DNA of 5,300 nt, taken from contig JADFDL010000134.1 in assembly GCA_018262875.1 (NCBI GenBank), positions 1 to 5,300 of the forward strand, in the 5' to 3' direction. Positions 1 to 5,300 of this stretch are shown here, in pieces (position 1 is the stretch's first letter; each line of letters starts with the position of its first letter). The position numbers were made by a program, and so were the translations under genes. The stretch is from Rhodocyclaceae bacterium. GTDB lineage: Bacteria; Pseudomonadota; Gammaproteobacteria; Burkholderiales; Rhodocyclaceae. Below the pieces are notes generated by a model. That model was not told where the DNA came from, searched no databases, and saw only the letters and a list, made by a program, of their open reading frames with translations.

Positions 1-44
1 AAGTCATGCGGGACCTGCTGGCGCCCCATTACGTGCAGCGTTGA
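1..44 (+). CDS. Possible 3' end of a convergent gene (partial)
   Basis: One plus-strand frame is open from the window edge (first whole codon at base 3) and ends in TGA at 42-44, giving the tail VMRDLLAPHYVQR. Third positions are mostly G or C, as expected for a coding tail in this genome. The end would face the end of the exported-protein gene head-on, with only 7 bases between the two stop codons. The stretch is far too short to name a product. The alternative is a downstream minus-strand gene starting at the ATG at 27-29 (MGRQQVPHD...), but that start has no Shine-Dalgarno sequence. The evidence is weak, and the bases beyond the left edge would settle it. Confidence 0.25.
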   Translation, partial: VMRDLLAPHYVQR

Positions 45-51
45 AGGCGCT

Positions 52-963
52 TCAGCGCGCGTCCTTCTTGCCGCCCGCAGTCAGCGCCAGCGCTTCGCGG
101 ATCGCCTCGGGCGCCTTCATGATGTTCATGAAGCTGTTCGCGCCCATCATCGACAGGTCGGGAAAGCTGATGGCGATGCGAAAGCGGGCGTACAAGGCAT
201 ACACCTTGTTGTCGGAGACCAGGATGTCGTAGGGAAGATGCGCCGTCGACTTGACGTCCTTGAAGTCGATCTCGCTCATGATGTACTTGTCGTCCATGTT
301 TTTGCCGGCATCGCCCTCGCCCTTCATGGCGACGCCGAACAGCGTCTCCTTCTTGCCGGCGACATCGACGCGATAGACCTTGGTCACACCCTGCCTGCCG
401 GCGGCTAGACCGGTCTCGACCGCCTTCACCGCCTCTTCATGACTGGCGTACTTGGCGAGCTCGTTCGGCTCGTCGAAGTATTCCATGCCGAAGGTGTAGT
501 GGTACTTGCGCAGCTTCTCCGCCGTCAGGCCCTTGGCGCCATACTCCTCGACCTTGCCGAGCGCCGCCTGGAGTTTCGCGGCCGTGTCCCTCAGGTCGCC
601 GGCCATGCGGTAGGCGTTCGCCATGTAGGCCGGGTTGGTGTAGGCCACCTGGACGTCGTTGCCGACCTTGGTGACGGACACGCGCTGCGCTGCGCCGAAG
701 CCGCCGTGCTCCGATTTCGCCGCGATGGTCCGCATCTCCTCGTTGGTGACGATGATGATGGTGGCGCTGGGATAGGGTGTGTAGGTGCCGGCGACGGTGA
801 AACCGTTCTGCGTCAGCGCCGCCTTGACGACGTCCGCCTTCGCAGCCACCTCGCCGGGCCCTTTCGAACCCAGCACGAAGGGTTTCAGCACCGCATCCTG
901 CGCCAGGACGGCACTGCTGATGCCGAAAAACAGGCAAAACACTCCCCTGAGAATGGCTCTCAT
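52..963 (-). CDS. Exported protein of unknown function, 303 aa
   Basis: I do not recognise this family with confidence. The N-terminus is a clear Sec signal peptide: basic residues R2 and R6, a hydrophobic core at about 8-20, and a likely signal peptidase I site AVLA|QD after residue 21. The mature protein should therefore be periplasmic or secreted. It has no cysteine, no lipobox and no further membrane segment. Residues about 35-120 alternate strands and helices and contain GFTVAGTYTPYP (54-65), a hydrophobic strand ATIIIVT and a YTNPAYMANAYRM stretch (108-120). This loosely recalls small DUF302-like alpha/beta domains, but that is only a resemblance. The C-terminal part (about 140-295) is rich in charged and aromatic residues. 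The ATG is preceded by AGGAG at 971-975 with a 7-nt spacer, which supports this start. The gene follows the FadL-type channel gene across a 107-nt gap that contains a terminator, so it is either read through to or has its own promoter. I saw no good promoter between 964 and 1007. A joint envelope role with the channel is inference only. Confidence 0.8.
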   Translation of the reverse strand: MRAILRGVFCLFFGISSAVLAQDAVLKPFVLGSKGPGEVAAKADVVKAALTQNGFTVAGTYTPYPSATIIIVTNEEMRTIAAKSEHGGFGAAQRVSVTKVGNDVQVAYTNPAYMANAYRMAGDLRDTAAKLQAALGKVEEYGAKGLTAEKLRKYHYTFGMEYFDEPNELAKYASHEEAVKAVETGLAAGRQGVTKVYRVDVAGKKETLFGVAMKGEGDAGKNMDDKYIMSEIDFKDVKSTAHLPYDILVSDNKVYALYARFRIAISFPDLSMMGANSFMNIMKAPEAIREALALTAGGKKDAR

Positions 964-1007
964 CGTTGCTCTCCTTTGGTAATTAGGGATTTATGGTTTG
1001 GTGAAAC

Positions 1008-1038
1008 AAAAAGGGCCGAAGCGCAAGCGCTTCGGCCC
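1008..1038 (-). terminator. Rho-independent terminator after the FadL-type gene
   Basis: A perfect 12-bp inverted repeat (GGGCCGAAGCGC at 1013-1024, complement at 1027-1038) has only AA between the arms, so the real loop is about four bases. Read on the minus strand it is followed at once by five Ts (1012 down to 1008) and then GTTT. It starts 32 nt after the TGA of the channel gene, the classical position and form of an intrinsic terminator. It should end or attenuate that transcript before the exported-protein gene. Confidence 0.9.
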
Positions 1039-1070
1039 AATATTTCTACCGCATCGACGGACGGGCTGGA

Positions 1071-2360
1071 TCAGAACTTCAGGCCGTAGGCAATGCCCAG
1101 CGAGTCTTGGTGCATTTTCAGATTGACCTCCGCAGTTCCCGGAGGCGCCAGCGGGAACGAACCGGAACCCTTCACCTTCTTGCTGAAGGCGTGCATGTAG
1201 GCCACTGTCAGTTCCGAGCTGGGCGACACAGCCCAAGTCGCGCCCAAGGTCAGATGGTTCTCGATCACGCCGGGGGCAAGCATGTTGAAGAGGGTTTCAT
1301 CTTTGGGAATCGGTTGCCGCGTCGTGCTGACACCTGCACGCAAGGTCAGCTTGTCGCTATAGGCGTAGCTCAGGCCGAGCTTGAACACCGTCATGTCGCG
1401 CCAGCCGAAGCCCGGACCGTTATCGCTGCCCAGGGGATTTCCCGCCAGCAGATTCAGAACCGAATTCGAAATCGAATCGATGCTGCCGTAATTGATCTGC
1501 TGGACATCGGCGGCAACCGTCAACTTCGGCGTGGCCTTGACGGCGATGCCGATGCCATAGTTTTCGGGAATGTCGAAATCCCCCTGCTCGGCAAACAGGC
1601 CTTTGTACTTGCCGAACTTGCCCATCCGGGTGCGGGACTGATAGGTTGCACCGACAGTCACCGCATCGGTGAGATTACCCGTATAGCCGATCTTGATGCC
1701 CCAACCGGTCGATGAATCGGTTCCCCTGTCGGTAAGATTGGCCCCAGACATCGAGAACGCGGTAAAGCCGGCCAATCCGTCGGCCCTGAAGCGCTGATAA
1801 GCGAGGTTAAGTGACGCGCCGACGGCATGGTCTTTGGTGATCTTGTAGGCGAAGGTTGGCGCAATGAACAACTGTTCCAGGTTCACGCCGGTTCTCTGCC
1901 CGGTGCCTCCATTGAACAGTGGGATACCGCCACCGAACGGAGCCGGACCGTTGTCGTAAGTCGTATTCATGCCGCCGTTGCCATACACGCTGATGCCCAG
2001 CGACATGTTCCAGCCAAGCATCTTGTTATAGCCGAACTCCGGCACCAGGAAATTCTTCTTGCCGTTGCCGCTGAAATCGCCCGTCAGACCGGGGATGACG
2101 CCAAAGGGAGAAACGATTTCGGAGTCGCGGATCGGCCGGAACCAGTCCACGCCGACATCGAGTCGATCGCCCACGAACGCCATGCCGGCCGGGTTGGTCG
2201 CCGCGGCCATGGCATCCTGCGGCAACGCGATGCCGACGCCCGCCATGCCTTTGGCCTTCATGCCATAGCCGTGCGAGAAATAGCCGTTGGTCGCCAGCGC
2301 CAGGCCCGGCGCCGTAAAGCCGGCAACCGCCAGAACACCCATCAGTCTTTTCAGTTTCAT
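1071..2360 (-). CDS. FadL/OmpP1/TodX-family outer-membrane channel
   Basis: This encodes a 429-residue outer-membrane beta-barrel of the FadL (Toluene_X) family, which carries hydrophobic molecules such as long-chain fatty acids or aromatic compounds across the outer membrane. The signal peptide has basic residues K2, K4 and R5, a core at about 7-20, and a probable cut at ALA|TN after residue 23. The mature N-terminus carries the family's plug-like start: TNGYFSHGYGMKAKGMAG, then the hallmark NPA at residues 56-58. The rest alternates short amphipathic strands with Gly/Asn/Asp-rich loops, and the protein ends in a C-terminal Phe, the usual beta-barrel assembly signal. Its length is close to E. 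coli FadL. It has no cysteine. The ATG has a G-rich ribosome binding site at about 2369-2375. It lies 90 nt downstream of the dsrE2-like gene and ends at a terminator. The family call is secure but the substrate is unknown. Uptake of sulfur compounds is a guess from its neighbours; fatty acids or hydrocarbons are equally possible. Confidence 0.93.
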   Translation of the reverse strand: MKLKRLMGVLAVAGFTAPGLALATNGYFSHGYGMKAKGMAGVGIALPQDAMAAATNPAGMAFVGDRLDVGVDWFRPIRDSEIVSPFGVIPGLTGDFSGNGKKNFLVPEFGYNKMLGWNMSLGISVYGNGGMNTTYDNGPAPFGGGIPLFNGGTGQRTGVNLEQLFIAPTFAYKITKDHAVGASLNLAYQRFRADGLAGFTAFSMSGANLTDRGTDSSTGWGIKIGYTGNLTDAVTVGATYQSRTRMGKFGKYKGLFAEQGDFDIPENYGIGIAVKATPKLTVAADVQQINYGSIDSISNSVLNLLAGNPLGSDNGPGFGWRDMTVFKLGLSYAYSDKLTLRAGVSTTRQPIPKDETLFNMLAPGVIENHLTLGATWAVSPSSELTVAYMHAFSKKVKGSGSFPLAPPGTAEVNLKMHQDSLGIAYGLKF

Positions 2361-2450
2361 TGTCCCGCCCCCCTCTAGTTAATCAGTACGAATCCGCAAG
2401 CTATTCATTCACAACAACACTCATCCCAATGGGGTTTCCTTTGATTACAA
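2361..2450 (-). promoter_or_regulatory. Leader between dsrE2-like and FadL-type genes
   Basis: This is 90 nt of lower-GC sequence. It holds the G-rich ribosome binding site of the channel gene (about 2369-2375) and an AATGAATA octamer on the minus strand (bases 2402-2409) that also occurs in the dsrE2 leader. I found neither a convincing terminator for dsrE2 nor a convincing -35/-10 pair. Co-transcription of the two genes and an undetected promoter are both possible. Confidence 0.3.
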
Positions 2451-3053
2451 TTACATGTAGAGGCTGACATCCGCCTGCTGCGCTTGCGGCAGGAACGTCG
2501 CCGCTCCGGCATACTCCACGCCGTCGATGAAATCGCCGTGGGTGAAGCCGAACAGATCCACCGTCATCTGGCAGCCGATGAACTTGACGTCGGCCTCCTG
2601 CGACAGGGAACGCAACTCCTCGATCGAGGCAACGCCATTGTTCTTGATGGTCTGCTTCATGAGCATGGTCGCCATCGACTCGAAACCAGGGATGCCGGCC
2701 TGGATGAGGTTCGGGATGTTCCAGTTGATGCCCTTGAACCAGTCCGGCCCGAAAGGCATTTTCATCGGCATGCCGGGGTTGCCCAGCGGGCTCACTTTCA
2801 GGTCGCTGATGTCTTTCTTCAGCAGGTTGAGGCCGTAGAAGGTGAAAAAGATGCTGACGTCCCAGCCGAGGGCGGCGGCCGTCGACGCCAGGATGAAGGG
2901 TGGGTAGGCCCAGTCGAGCGTGCCCTTGGTGGCGATGATGGTCATCGAGGGCGTCTTCGCCGCCTTCAACTCCTCCAGTTTTTGAGGCAGGATTTCATCC
3001 AGTCGCTGACGGATCAGGGCATCCAGCGCGGCGTTGTCGATTGGCATGTTCAT
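2451..3053 (-). CDS. dsrE2: DsrE2-type sulfurtransferase (DsrE/DsrF/DrsH-like family)
   Basis: This 200-residue protein belongs to the DsrE/DsrF/DrsH-like family, closest to DsrE2, which takes part in cytoplasmic sulfane-sulfur transfer with TusA in sulfur oxidisers. An N-terminal charged amphipathic helix (about 6-33) precedes the alpha/beta core. Typical DsrE2 stretches are IIATKGTLDWAYPPFILAS (39-57), FFTFYGLNLLKK (69-80), the PLGNPGMPMKMP segment (89-100), the GVASIEEL helix (140-147), and IGCQMTVDLFGF (159-170). C161 is the only cysteine and is the presumed persulfide carrier. Two hydrophobic stretches, about 49-63 and 66-78, may explain why DsrE2 proteins are often predicted as membrane-associated. 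The first ATG is preferred over Met3 because GGAGG (3061-3065) sits 7 nt upstream of it. tusA lies immediately upstream, the usual partner arrangement, but a terminator separates them. No rhodanese gene is seen beside it. The family is secure; the DsrE2 subgroup is likely. Confidence 0.9.
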   Translation of the reverse strand: MNMPIDNAALDALIRQRLDEILPQKLEELKAAKTPSMTIIATKGTLDWAYPPFILASTAAALGWDVSIFFTFYGLNLLKKDISDLKVSPLGNPGMPMKMPFGPDWFKGINWNIPNLIQAGIPGFESMATMLMKQTIKNNGVASIEELRSLSQEADVKFIGCQMTVDLFGFTHGDFIDGVEYAGAATFLPQAQQADVSLYM

Positions 3054-3060
3054 CTCCCTA

Positions 3061-3083
3061 CCTCCACTTGTCCTTGCAGGAGG
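3061..3083 (-). promoter_or_regulatory. Possible ribosome-site-masking hairpin before dsrE2
   Basis: The Shine-Dalgarno GGAGG at 3061-3065 has an exact complement, CCTCC, at 3079-3083 of the same transcript, with 13 nt between. The two could pair as a 5-bp all-G/C-rich stem and hide the ribosome binding site. The stem is short and could be chance. Confidence 0.25.
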
Positions 3084-3218
3084 GCCGGTGGCATCTCCCT
3101 GTCATTTTTTGAAACATTAATGAATAATGATGTTCTAAGGTACGGCTGGCCGCCAGACGATTCTTCTTATTTGCCTATATTGTTCGCATATGTTGCGCTG
3201 CGGCAACGCTGCAAAGCA
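3084..3218 (-). promoter_or_regulatory. AT-rich upstream region of dsrE2
   Basis: Because a strong terminator closes the tusA transcript at about 3215, a dsrE2 promoter is expected here. The stretch from about 3100 to 3190 is much richer in A and T than its surroundings. It contains an imperfect dyad, AACAT (3113-3117) and ATGTT (3130-3134), around the 8-bp palindrome CATTAATG (3115-3122). I could not find a convincing sigma-70 or sigma-54 promoter pair, so the assignment rests on position and base composition. Confidence 0.35.
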
Positions 3219-3245
3219 AAACGGCCCGGGGTTCCCGGGCCGTTT
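3211..3245 (-). terminator. Rho-independent terminator after tusA
   Basis: A perfect 12-bp inverted repeat, AAACGGCCCGGG at 3219-3230 and its complement at 3234-3245, has a 3-nt loop. On the minus strand the stem ends in TTTT (the last three Ts of the stem plus one) followed by GCTTTGC, a modest U-tract. It begins 16 nt after the tusA stop codon. The very stable GC stem makes transcription stop or drop here before dsrE2. Confidence 0.88.
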
Positions 3246-3261
3246 CAACGCAAACCTGCGA

Positions 3262-3489
3262 TTACTTTCGCTTGATAAAGAACTCGTATTCCTTGCCCTG
3301 CTCCGCGGTCGAAAGCAGTTCGTTGCCGGTCTGCTTGGCGAAAGCGGCGAAGTCCTTCACCGAACCCGGATCGGTAGCCATGATGCGCAACACCTGGCCA
3401 CTGGTCATTTCCGCCAGCGCCTTCTTGGCGCGCAGAATCGGCAGCGGGCAGTTCAGTCCCTTGGCATCCAGTTCCTTGTCGAAGTTCAT
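3262..3489 (-). CDS. tusA: TusA-family sulfur carrier protein
   Basis: This is a 75-residue TusA (SirA-like) protein, a small cytoplasmic carrier that holds sulfur as a cysteine persulfide and hands it to partners such as DsrE-type proteins and, in sulfur oxidisers, to the oxidation machinery. The diagnostic CPLP motif is at residues 14-17 (C14 is the persulfide cysteine), inside LDAKGLNCPLPILRAKKAL. It is followed by the strand QVLRIMATDPGS, the helix region DFAAFAKQTGNELL and the closing strand YEFFIKRK. C14 is its only cysteine. Length matches the family. AGGAGG at 3497-3502 lies 7 nt before the ATG and fixes the start. The gene sits between soeC and dsrE2 but is bounded by its own promoter and terminator. 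Neighbouring Soe and DsrE2 genes point to dissimilatory sulfur oxidation and away from tRNA thiolation. Confidence 0.96.
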   Translation of the reverse strand: MNFDKELDAKGLNCPLPILRAKKALAEMTSGQVLRIMATDPGSVKDFAAFAKQTGNELLSTAEQGKEYEFFIKRK

Positions 3490-3541
3490 GTCGGTTCCTC
3501 CTAGTGATTTGATCGAAGCTCACGAAATTTCAGCCATGGCT

Positions 3542-3570
3542 AATATACTTTTGCGTGGCCCTCAGCGCAA
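3542..3570 (-). promoter_or_regulatory. Probable sigma-70 promoter of tusA
   Basis: On the minus strand TTGCGC (3565-3570) and TATATT (3542-3547) are exactly 17 nt apart. The -10 box matches consensus at five of six bases and the -35 box at three of six. A start near 3535 would give a leader of about 46 nt ending in a strong AGGAGG site. Two 8-bp palindromes, GCCATGGC (3533-3540) and GAAATTTC (3524-3531), fall at and just after the predicted start and could be operator sequence, although this is speculative. Confidence 0.6.
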
Positions 3571-3615
3571 CCCGTCGCGGGCAATCGAAAACATCGAATT
3601 TCTTTCTCCCGCCAT

Positions 3616-4584
3616 TCAGGAAATCACCTGATAGTAGAGATTCTGTGGATGGTTCGCCTGGGCGAAGAAGAACCAGCGCTCGGCGAGCAGGCCAAGATAC
3701 TGCACGGCAAACGCCGCCAGCAGCAGGGCCGCGGCGCCCGTCGCCGCCCCGCCGGCCAGCAATCCGAGCGGCAGCGGGAAAGTCAGCAGAAGGAAAATCC
3801 ACTTCACCTGGCGCAGGAAGGCGGCCGACCTGCCGTGGAAGAACTCCCGCGTGTTGAACGAGCCGCCCATGGCGCCCTGCGCCTTCTGCGCGATGCGCGG
3901 ATGCTTGACGCCGATAGCCGTGCGCAGGGTGGACTTCGGCTTGAGACGTGCGTTGCGCAGCAGGGAGGCGACACGGCCGATGAGGGCAAGCAGCGTCAGG
4001 ATCATCGCCCAGCCGGCAGAGAACCTCGTCACCTCCGGCGCCGCCAGCGCGGTGGCCAGCACGAAGCCCGACGCCCCGCCCAGCAAGGTGTAGTTGATCA
4101 CCGTCAGCGGCGTGTGCCATTCCTGCAGGAAGCGCAGGCAGGCGTAAATCATCCCGGTGCACACGAACAGCGCGAACGCCAGCACGGTGCCGGCCACGCC
4201 GAGAATCGCCGTGACATTGACTGGCACGCCGGAAGGCAGCGTCGCCAGCGTTAGGTTGAAACCGGTGAAGTGCGCCGCGCCATAGAGGAACACCGTGCCC
4301 ATGAAGGCCGGCAGAACGATCACCTCGCGCGACAGCCAGGACGTGCGCCATTTCGCGGCCGAGCGCCAGGCGCGTTCGGGATGGCCGAGATGGAAGAAGG
4401 AGGCGATCAGGCCGGCAACGAGGAAACCCAGCGCCAGCGCGCTGCCGAGAGCGTAGAAGCGGCTTGCCTGCGGCGGCAGCAGATCGAAGGCGGCGTAGGA
4501 CTCGACAGTGAACAGGGCGAGAAACAGCCCCTGGCCGACGCCGATCAGCGTCGTGAGAAAAATGACTGAAAACGCGGGATGCAT
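3616..4584 (-). CDS. soeC: DmsC-type membrane anchor, likely SoeC of sulfite dehydrogenase
   Basis: This 322-residue integral membrane subunit of the DmsC family anchors a molybdoenzyme and exchanges electrons with the quinone pool. Eight hydrophobic helices are visible at about 5-33, 43-65, 85-105, 122-148, 159-182, 189-209, 260-278 and 283-308. Family marks are the start MHPAFSVIFLTTLIG, HLGHPERAW at 65-73 after helix 2, and SWLSREV at 82-88 leading into helix 3. A charged cytoplasmic-type stretch (about 210-258) separates helices 6 and 7. The ATG at 4584 begins at the conserved family N-terminus, 11 nt after the Fe-S subunit stop. No Shine-Dalgarno sequence precedes it, so translation is probably coupled to that gene. 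Assignment to SoeC, and not to a DMSO, polysulfide or tetrathionate reductase, rests on the sulfur-transfer neighbours and general likeness. The anchor family itself is certain. Confidence 0.88.
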   Translation of the reverse strand: MHPAFSVIFLTTLIGVGQGLFLALFTVESYAAFDLLPPQASRFYALGSALALGFLVAGLIASFFHLGHPERAWRSAAKWRTSWLSREVIVLPAFMGTVFLYGAAHFTGFNLTLATLPSGVPVNVTAILGVAGTVLAFALFVCTGMIYACLRFLQEWHTPLTVINYTLLGGASGFVLATALAAPEVTRFSAGWAMILTLLALIGRVASLLRNARLKPKSTLRTAIGVKHPRIAQKAQGAMGGSFNTREFFHGRSAAFLRQVKWIFLLLTFPLPLGLLAGGAATGAAALLLAAFAVQYLGLLAERWFFFAQANHPQNLYYQVIS

Positions 4585-4595
4585 GGTGTTGGGTA

Positions 4596-5300
4596 TTACC
4601 AGGAGGTCACGTCGTCGAGCGAAGGCTCGGCCTTGGCCGGTTTCGGCAGCTTGCCATCGACCTTGAGCGGGTTGTCGGCGCGCACCAGTTCGTCCTCGCG
4701 GATGCGCAGCTTCGTCTTGCGGCGCGGCAGGTAGTGGTTGGCCGGCTGCGTGCCCCATTCGGGCATGAGCGGATAGCCGCCGCTCTCGCGGATGGCCGTC
4801 GACACTTCCGAGTCCGGATCGTGCACGTCGCCGAACAGTCGCGCGCTGGTCGGGCAGGCGAGGACGCAGGCCGGCTTGCGGTCGCGTTCCGGCAGTGCCT
4901 TATCGTAGATGCGGTCCACGCAGAGCGTGCACTTCTTCATCACTTTCTGCTTCTCGTCGATCTCGCGCGCCCCGTAGGGACAGGCCCAGGAGCAGTACTT
5001 GCAGCCGATGCACTTGTCGTAGTCGACGAGGACGATGCCGTCCTCCTTGCGCTTGTAGGAGGCGCCGGTCGGGCACACCGGCACGCAGGGCGGCTCCTCG
5101 CAGTGCAGGCATGACTTCGGGAAGTGCACGGTTTCCGTGTTCGGGAACTCGCCCACCTCGAAGGTCTGCACGCGGTTGAAGAAGGTGCCGGTCGGATCGG
5201 CGCCGTAGGGATTGAAGTCGGCGAGCGGGCCGGCCTGCCCGGAGGTGTTCCACTCCTTGCAGCTCGTCACGCAGGCGTGGCAGCCAACGCAGACGTTGAG
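4596..5300 (-). CDS. soeB: Four-cluster [4Fe-4S] subunit, likely SoeB (5' end off the window)
   Basis: This is an electron-transfer subunit of a DMSO-reductase-family molybdoenzyme. In SoeABC it passes electrons from sulfite oxidation at SoeA to the membrane subunit SoeC on the cytoplasmic face. The frame is open to the right edge, so the start is missing. The GTG at 5268-5270 is an internal Val codon, because the cysteines before it complete the first cluster motif. In the 234 visible residues all sixteen ligands are present: C4-C7-C10-C14, C64-C67-C72-C76, C97-C100-C103-C107, and C124-C127 with C145-C149. Only about ten N-terminal residues should be lacking. The C-terminal tail (about 180-234) is basic then acidic and free of cysteine. 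It ends 11 nt before soeC, so the two form an operon. DmsB, PsrB and similar subunits share this layout; SoeB is chosen because of the nearby tusA and dsrE2. Confidence 0.88.
   Translation of the reverse strand, partial: LNVCVGCHACVTSCKEWNTSGQAGPLADFNPYGADPTGTFFNRVQTFEVGEFPNTETVHFPKSCLHCEEPPCVPVCPTGASYKRKEDGIVLVDYDKCIGCKYCSWACPYGAREIDEKQKVMKKCTLCVDRIYDKALPERDRKPACVLACPTSARLFGDVHDPDSEVSTAIRESGGYPLMPEWGTQPANHYLPRRKTKLRIREDELVRADNPLKVDGKLPKPAKAEPSLDDVTSW

Noticed and set aside
439..1089. Long plus-strand open frame opposite the exported-protein gene
   Set aside because: Its product is Arg/Val/Gly-rich without any family feature and runs antisense to a gene with a signal peptide and ribosome site. 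It also crosses the terminator hairpin. It is a by-product of GC-rich codon use.
2484..3275. 263-residue plus-strand frame opposite dsrE2
   Set aside because: It runs through the dsrE2-tusA gap and the terminator, has no ribosome site and shows antisense-type composition (rich in Arg, Gln, His, Val). The DsrE2 match on the other strand is unambiguous.
3571..3581. Small CCCG-TCG-CGGG hairpin after soeC as a terminator
   Set aside because: The stem is only four pairs and lacks a T-run on the minus strand. It also lies just upstream of the proposed tusA promoter. I do not call a terminator there.
3530..4351. 273-residue minus-strand frame overlapping soeC
   Set aside because: It is the same strand in another frame, Arg/Gly/Ala-rich and low in hydrophobic helices. 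The soeC frame encodes eight clear helices and family motifs.
4585..4758. Upstream extension of soeC to a start inside soeB
   Set aside because: The 58 added residues are Arg/Gln/Ala-rich and come from soeB sequence read in another frame. The conserved N-terminus of the anchor begins at the ATG at 4584.
5268..5270. GTG as the true start of the Fe-S subunit
   Set aside because: The frame continues upstream to the window edge and encodes CVGCHAC, the first three ligands of the first [4Fe-4S] cluster, so the GTG is an internal Val codon.

Overview
All well-supported genes in this GC-rich window lie on the minus strand. They read as part of a sulfur-oxidation locus of a chemolithotrophic or phototrophic proteobacterium. 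A betaproteobacterium is my best guess from protein style and GC content; this is inference, because no taxonomic marker is present.

In transcription order (high to low coordinates) the window holds five parts. (1) A four-cluster ferredoxin-type Fe-S subunit is cut by the right edge (4596-5300). It is followed 11 nt later by an eight-helix DmsC-type membrane anchor (3616-4584). Together they look like SoeB and SoeC of the cytoplasm-facing sulfite dehydrogenase SoeABC; the catalytic molybdopterin subunit SoeA would lie beyond the right edge. (2) A TusA sulfur-carrier gene (3262-3489) has a plausible sigma-70 promoter in front and a strong hairpin terminator behind, so it can form its own short transcript. 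(3) A DsrE2-type sulfurtransferase gene (2451-3053) follows a 208-nt, partly AT-rich gap. (4) A FadL/OmpP1-type outer-membrane channel gene (1071-2360) ends at a second strong terminator. (5) A gene for an exported, cysteine-free 303-residue protein of unknown function (52-963) follows. The leftmost 44 bases may hold the 3' end of a convergent plus-strand gene.

The parts suggest one flow of sulfur. TusA and DsrE2 are known partners in cytoplasmic persulfide transfer in sulfur oxidisers (usually with a rhodanese, not seen here). Oxidation of the carried sulfane sulfur yields sulfite, and SoeABC oxidises sulfite to sulfate and passes electrons to the quinone pool. The outer-membrane channel and the exported protein would sit at the envelope end; a role in bringing in sulfur compounds or other hydrophobic substrates is conjecture. 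No RNA genes, mobile elements, CRISPR arrays or insertion sequences were seen. All intergenic gaps are shorter than 300 bases.
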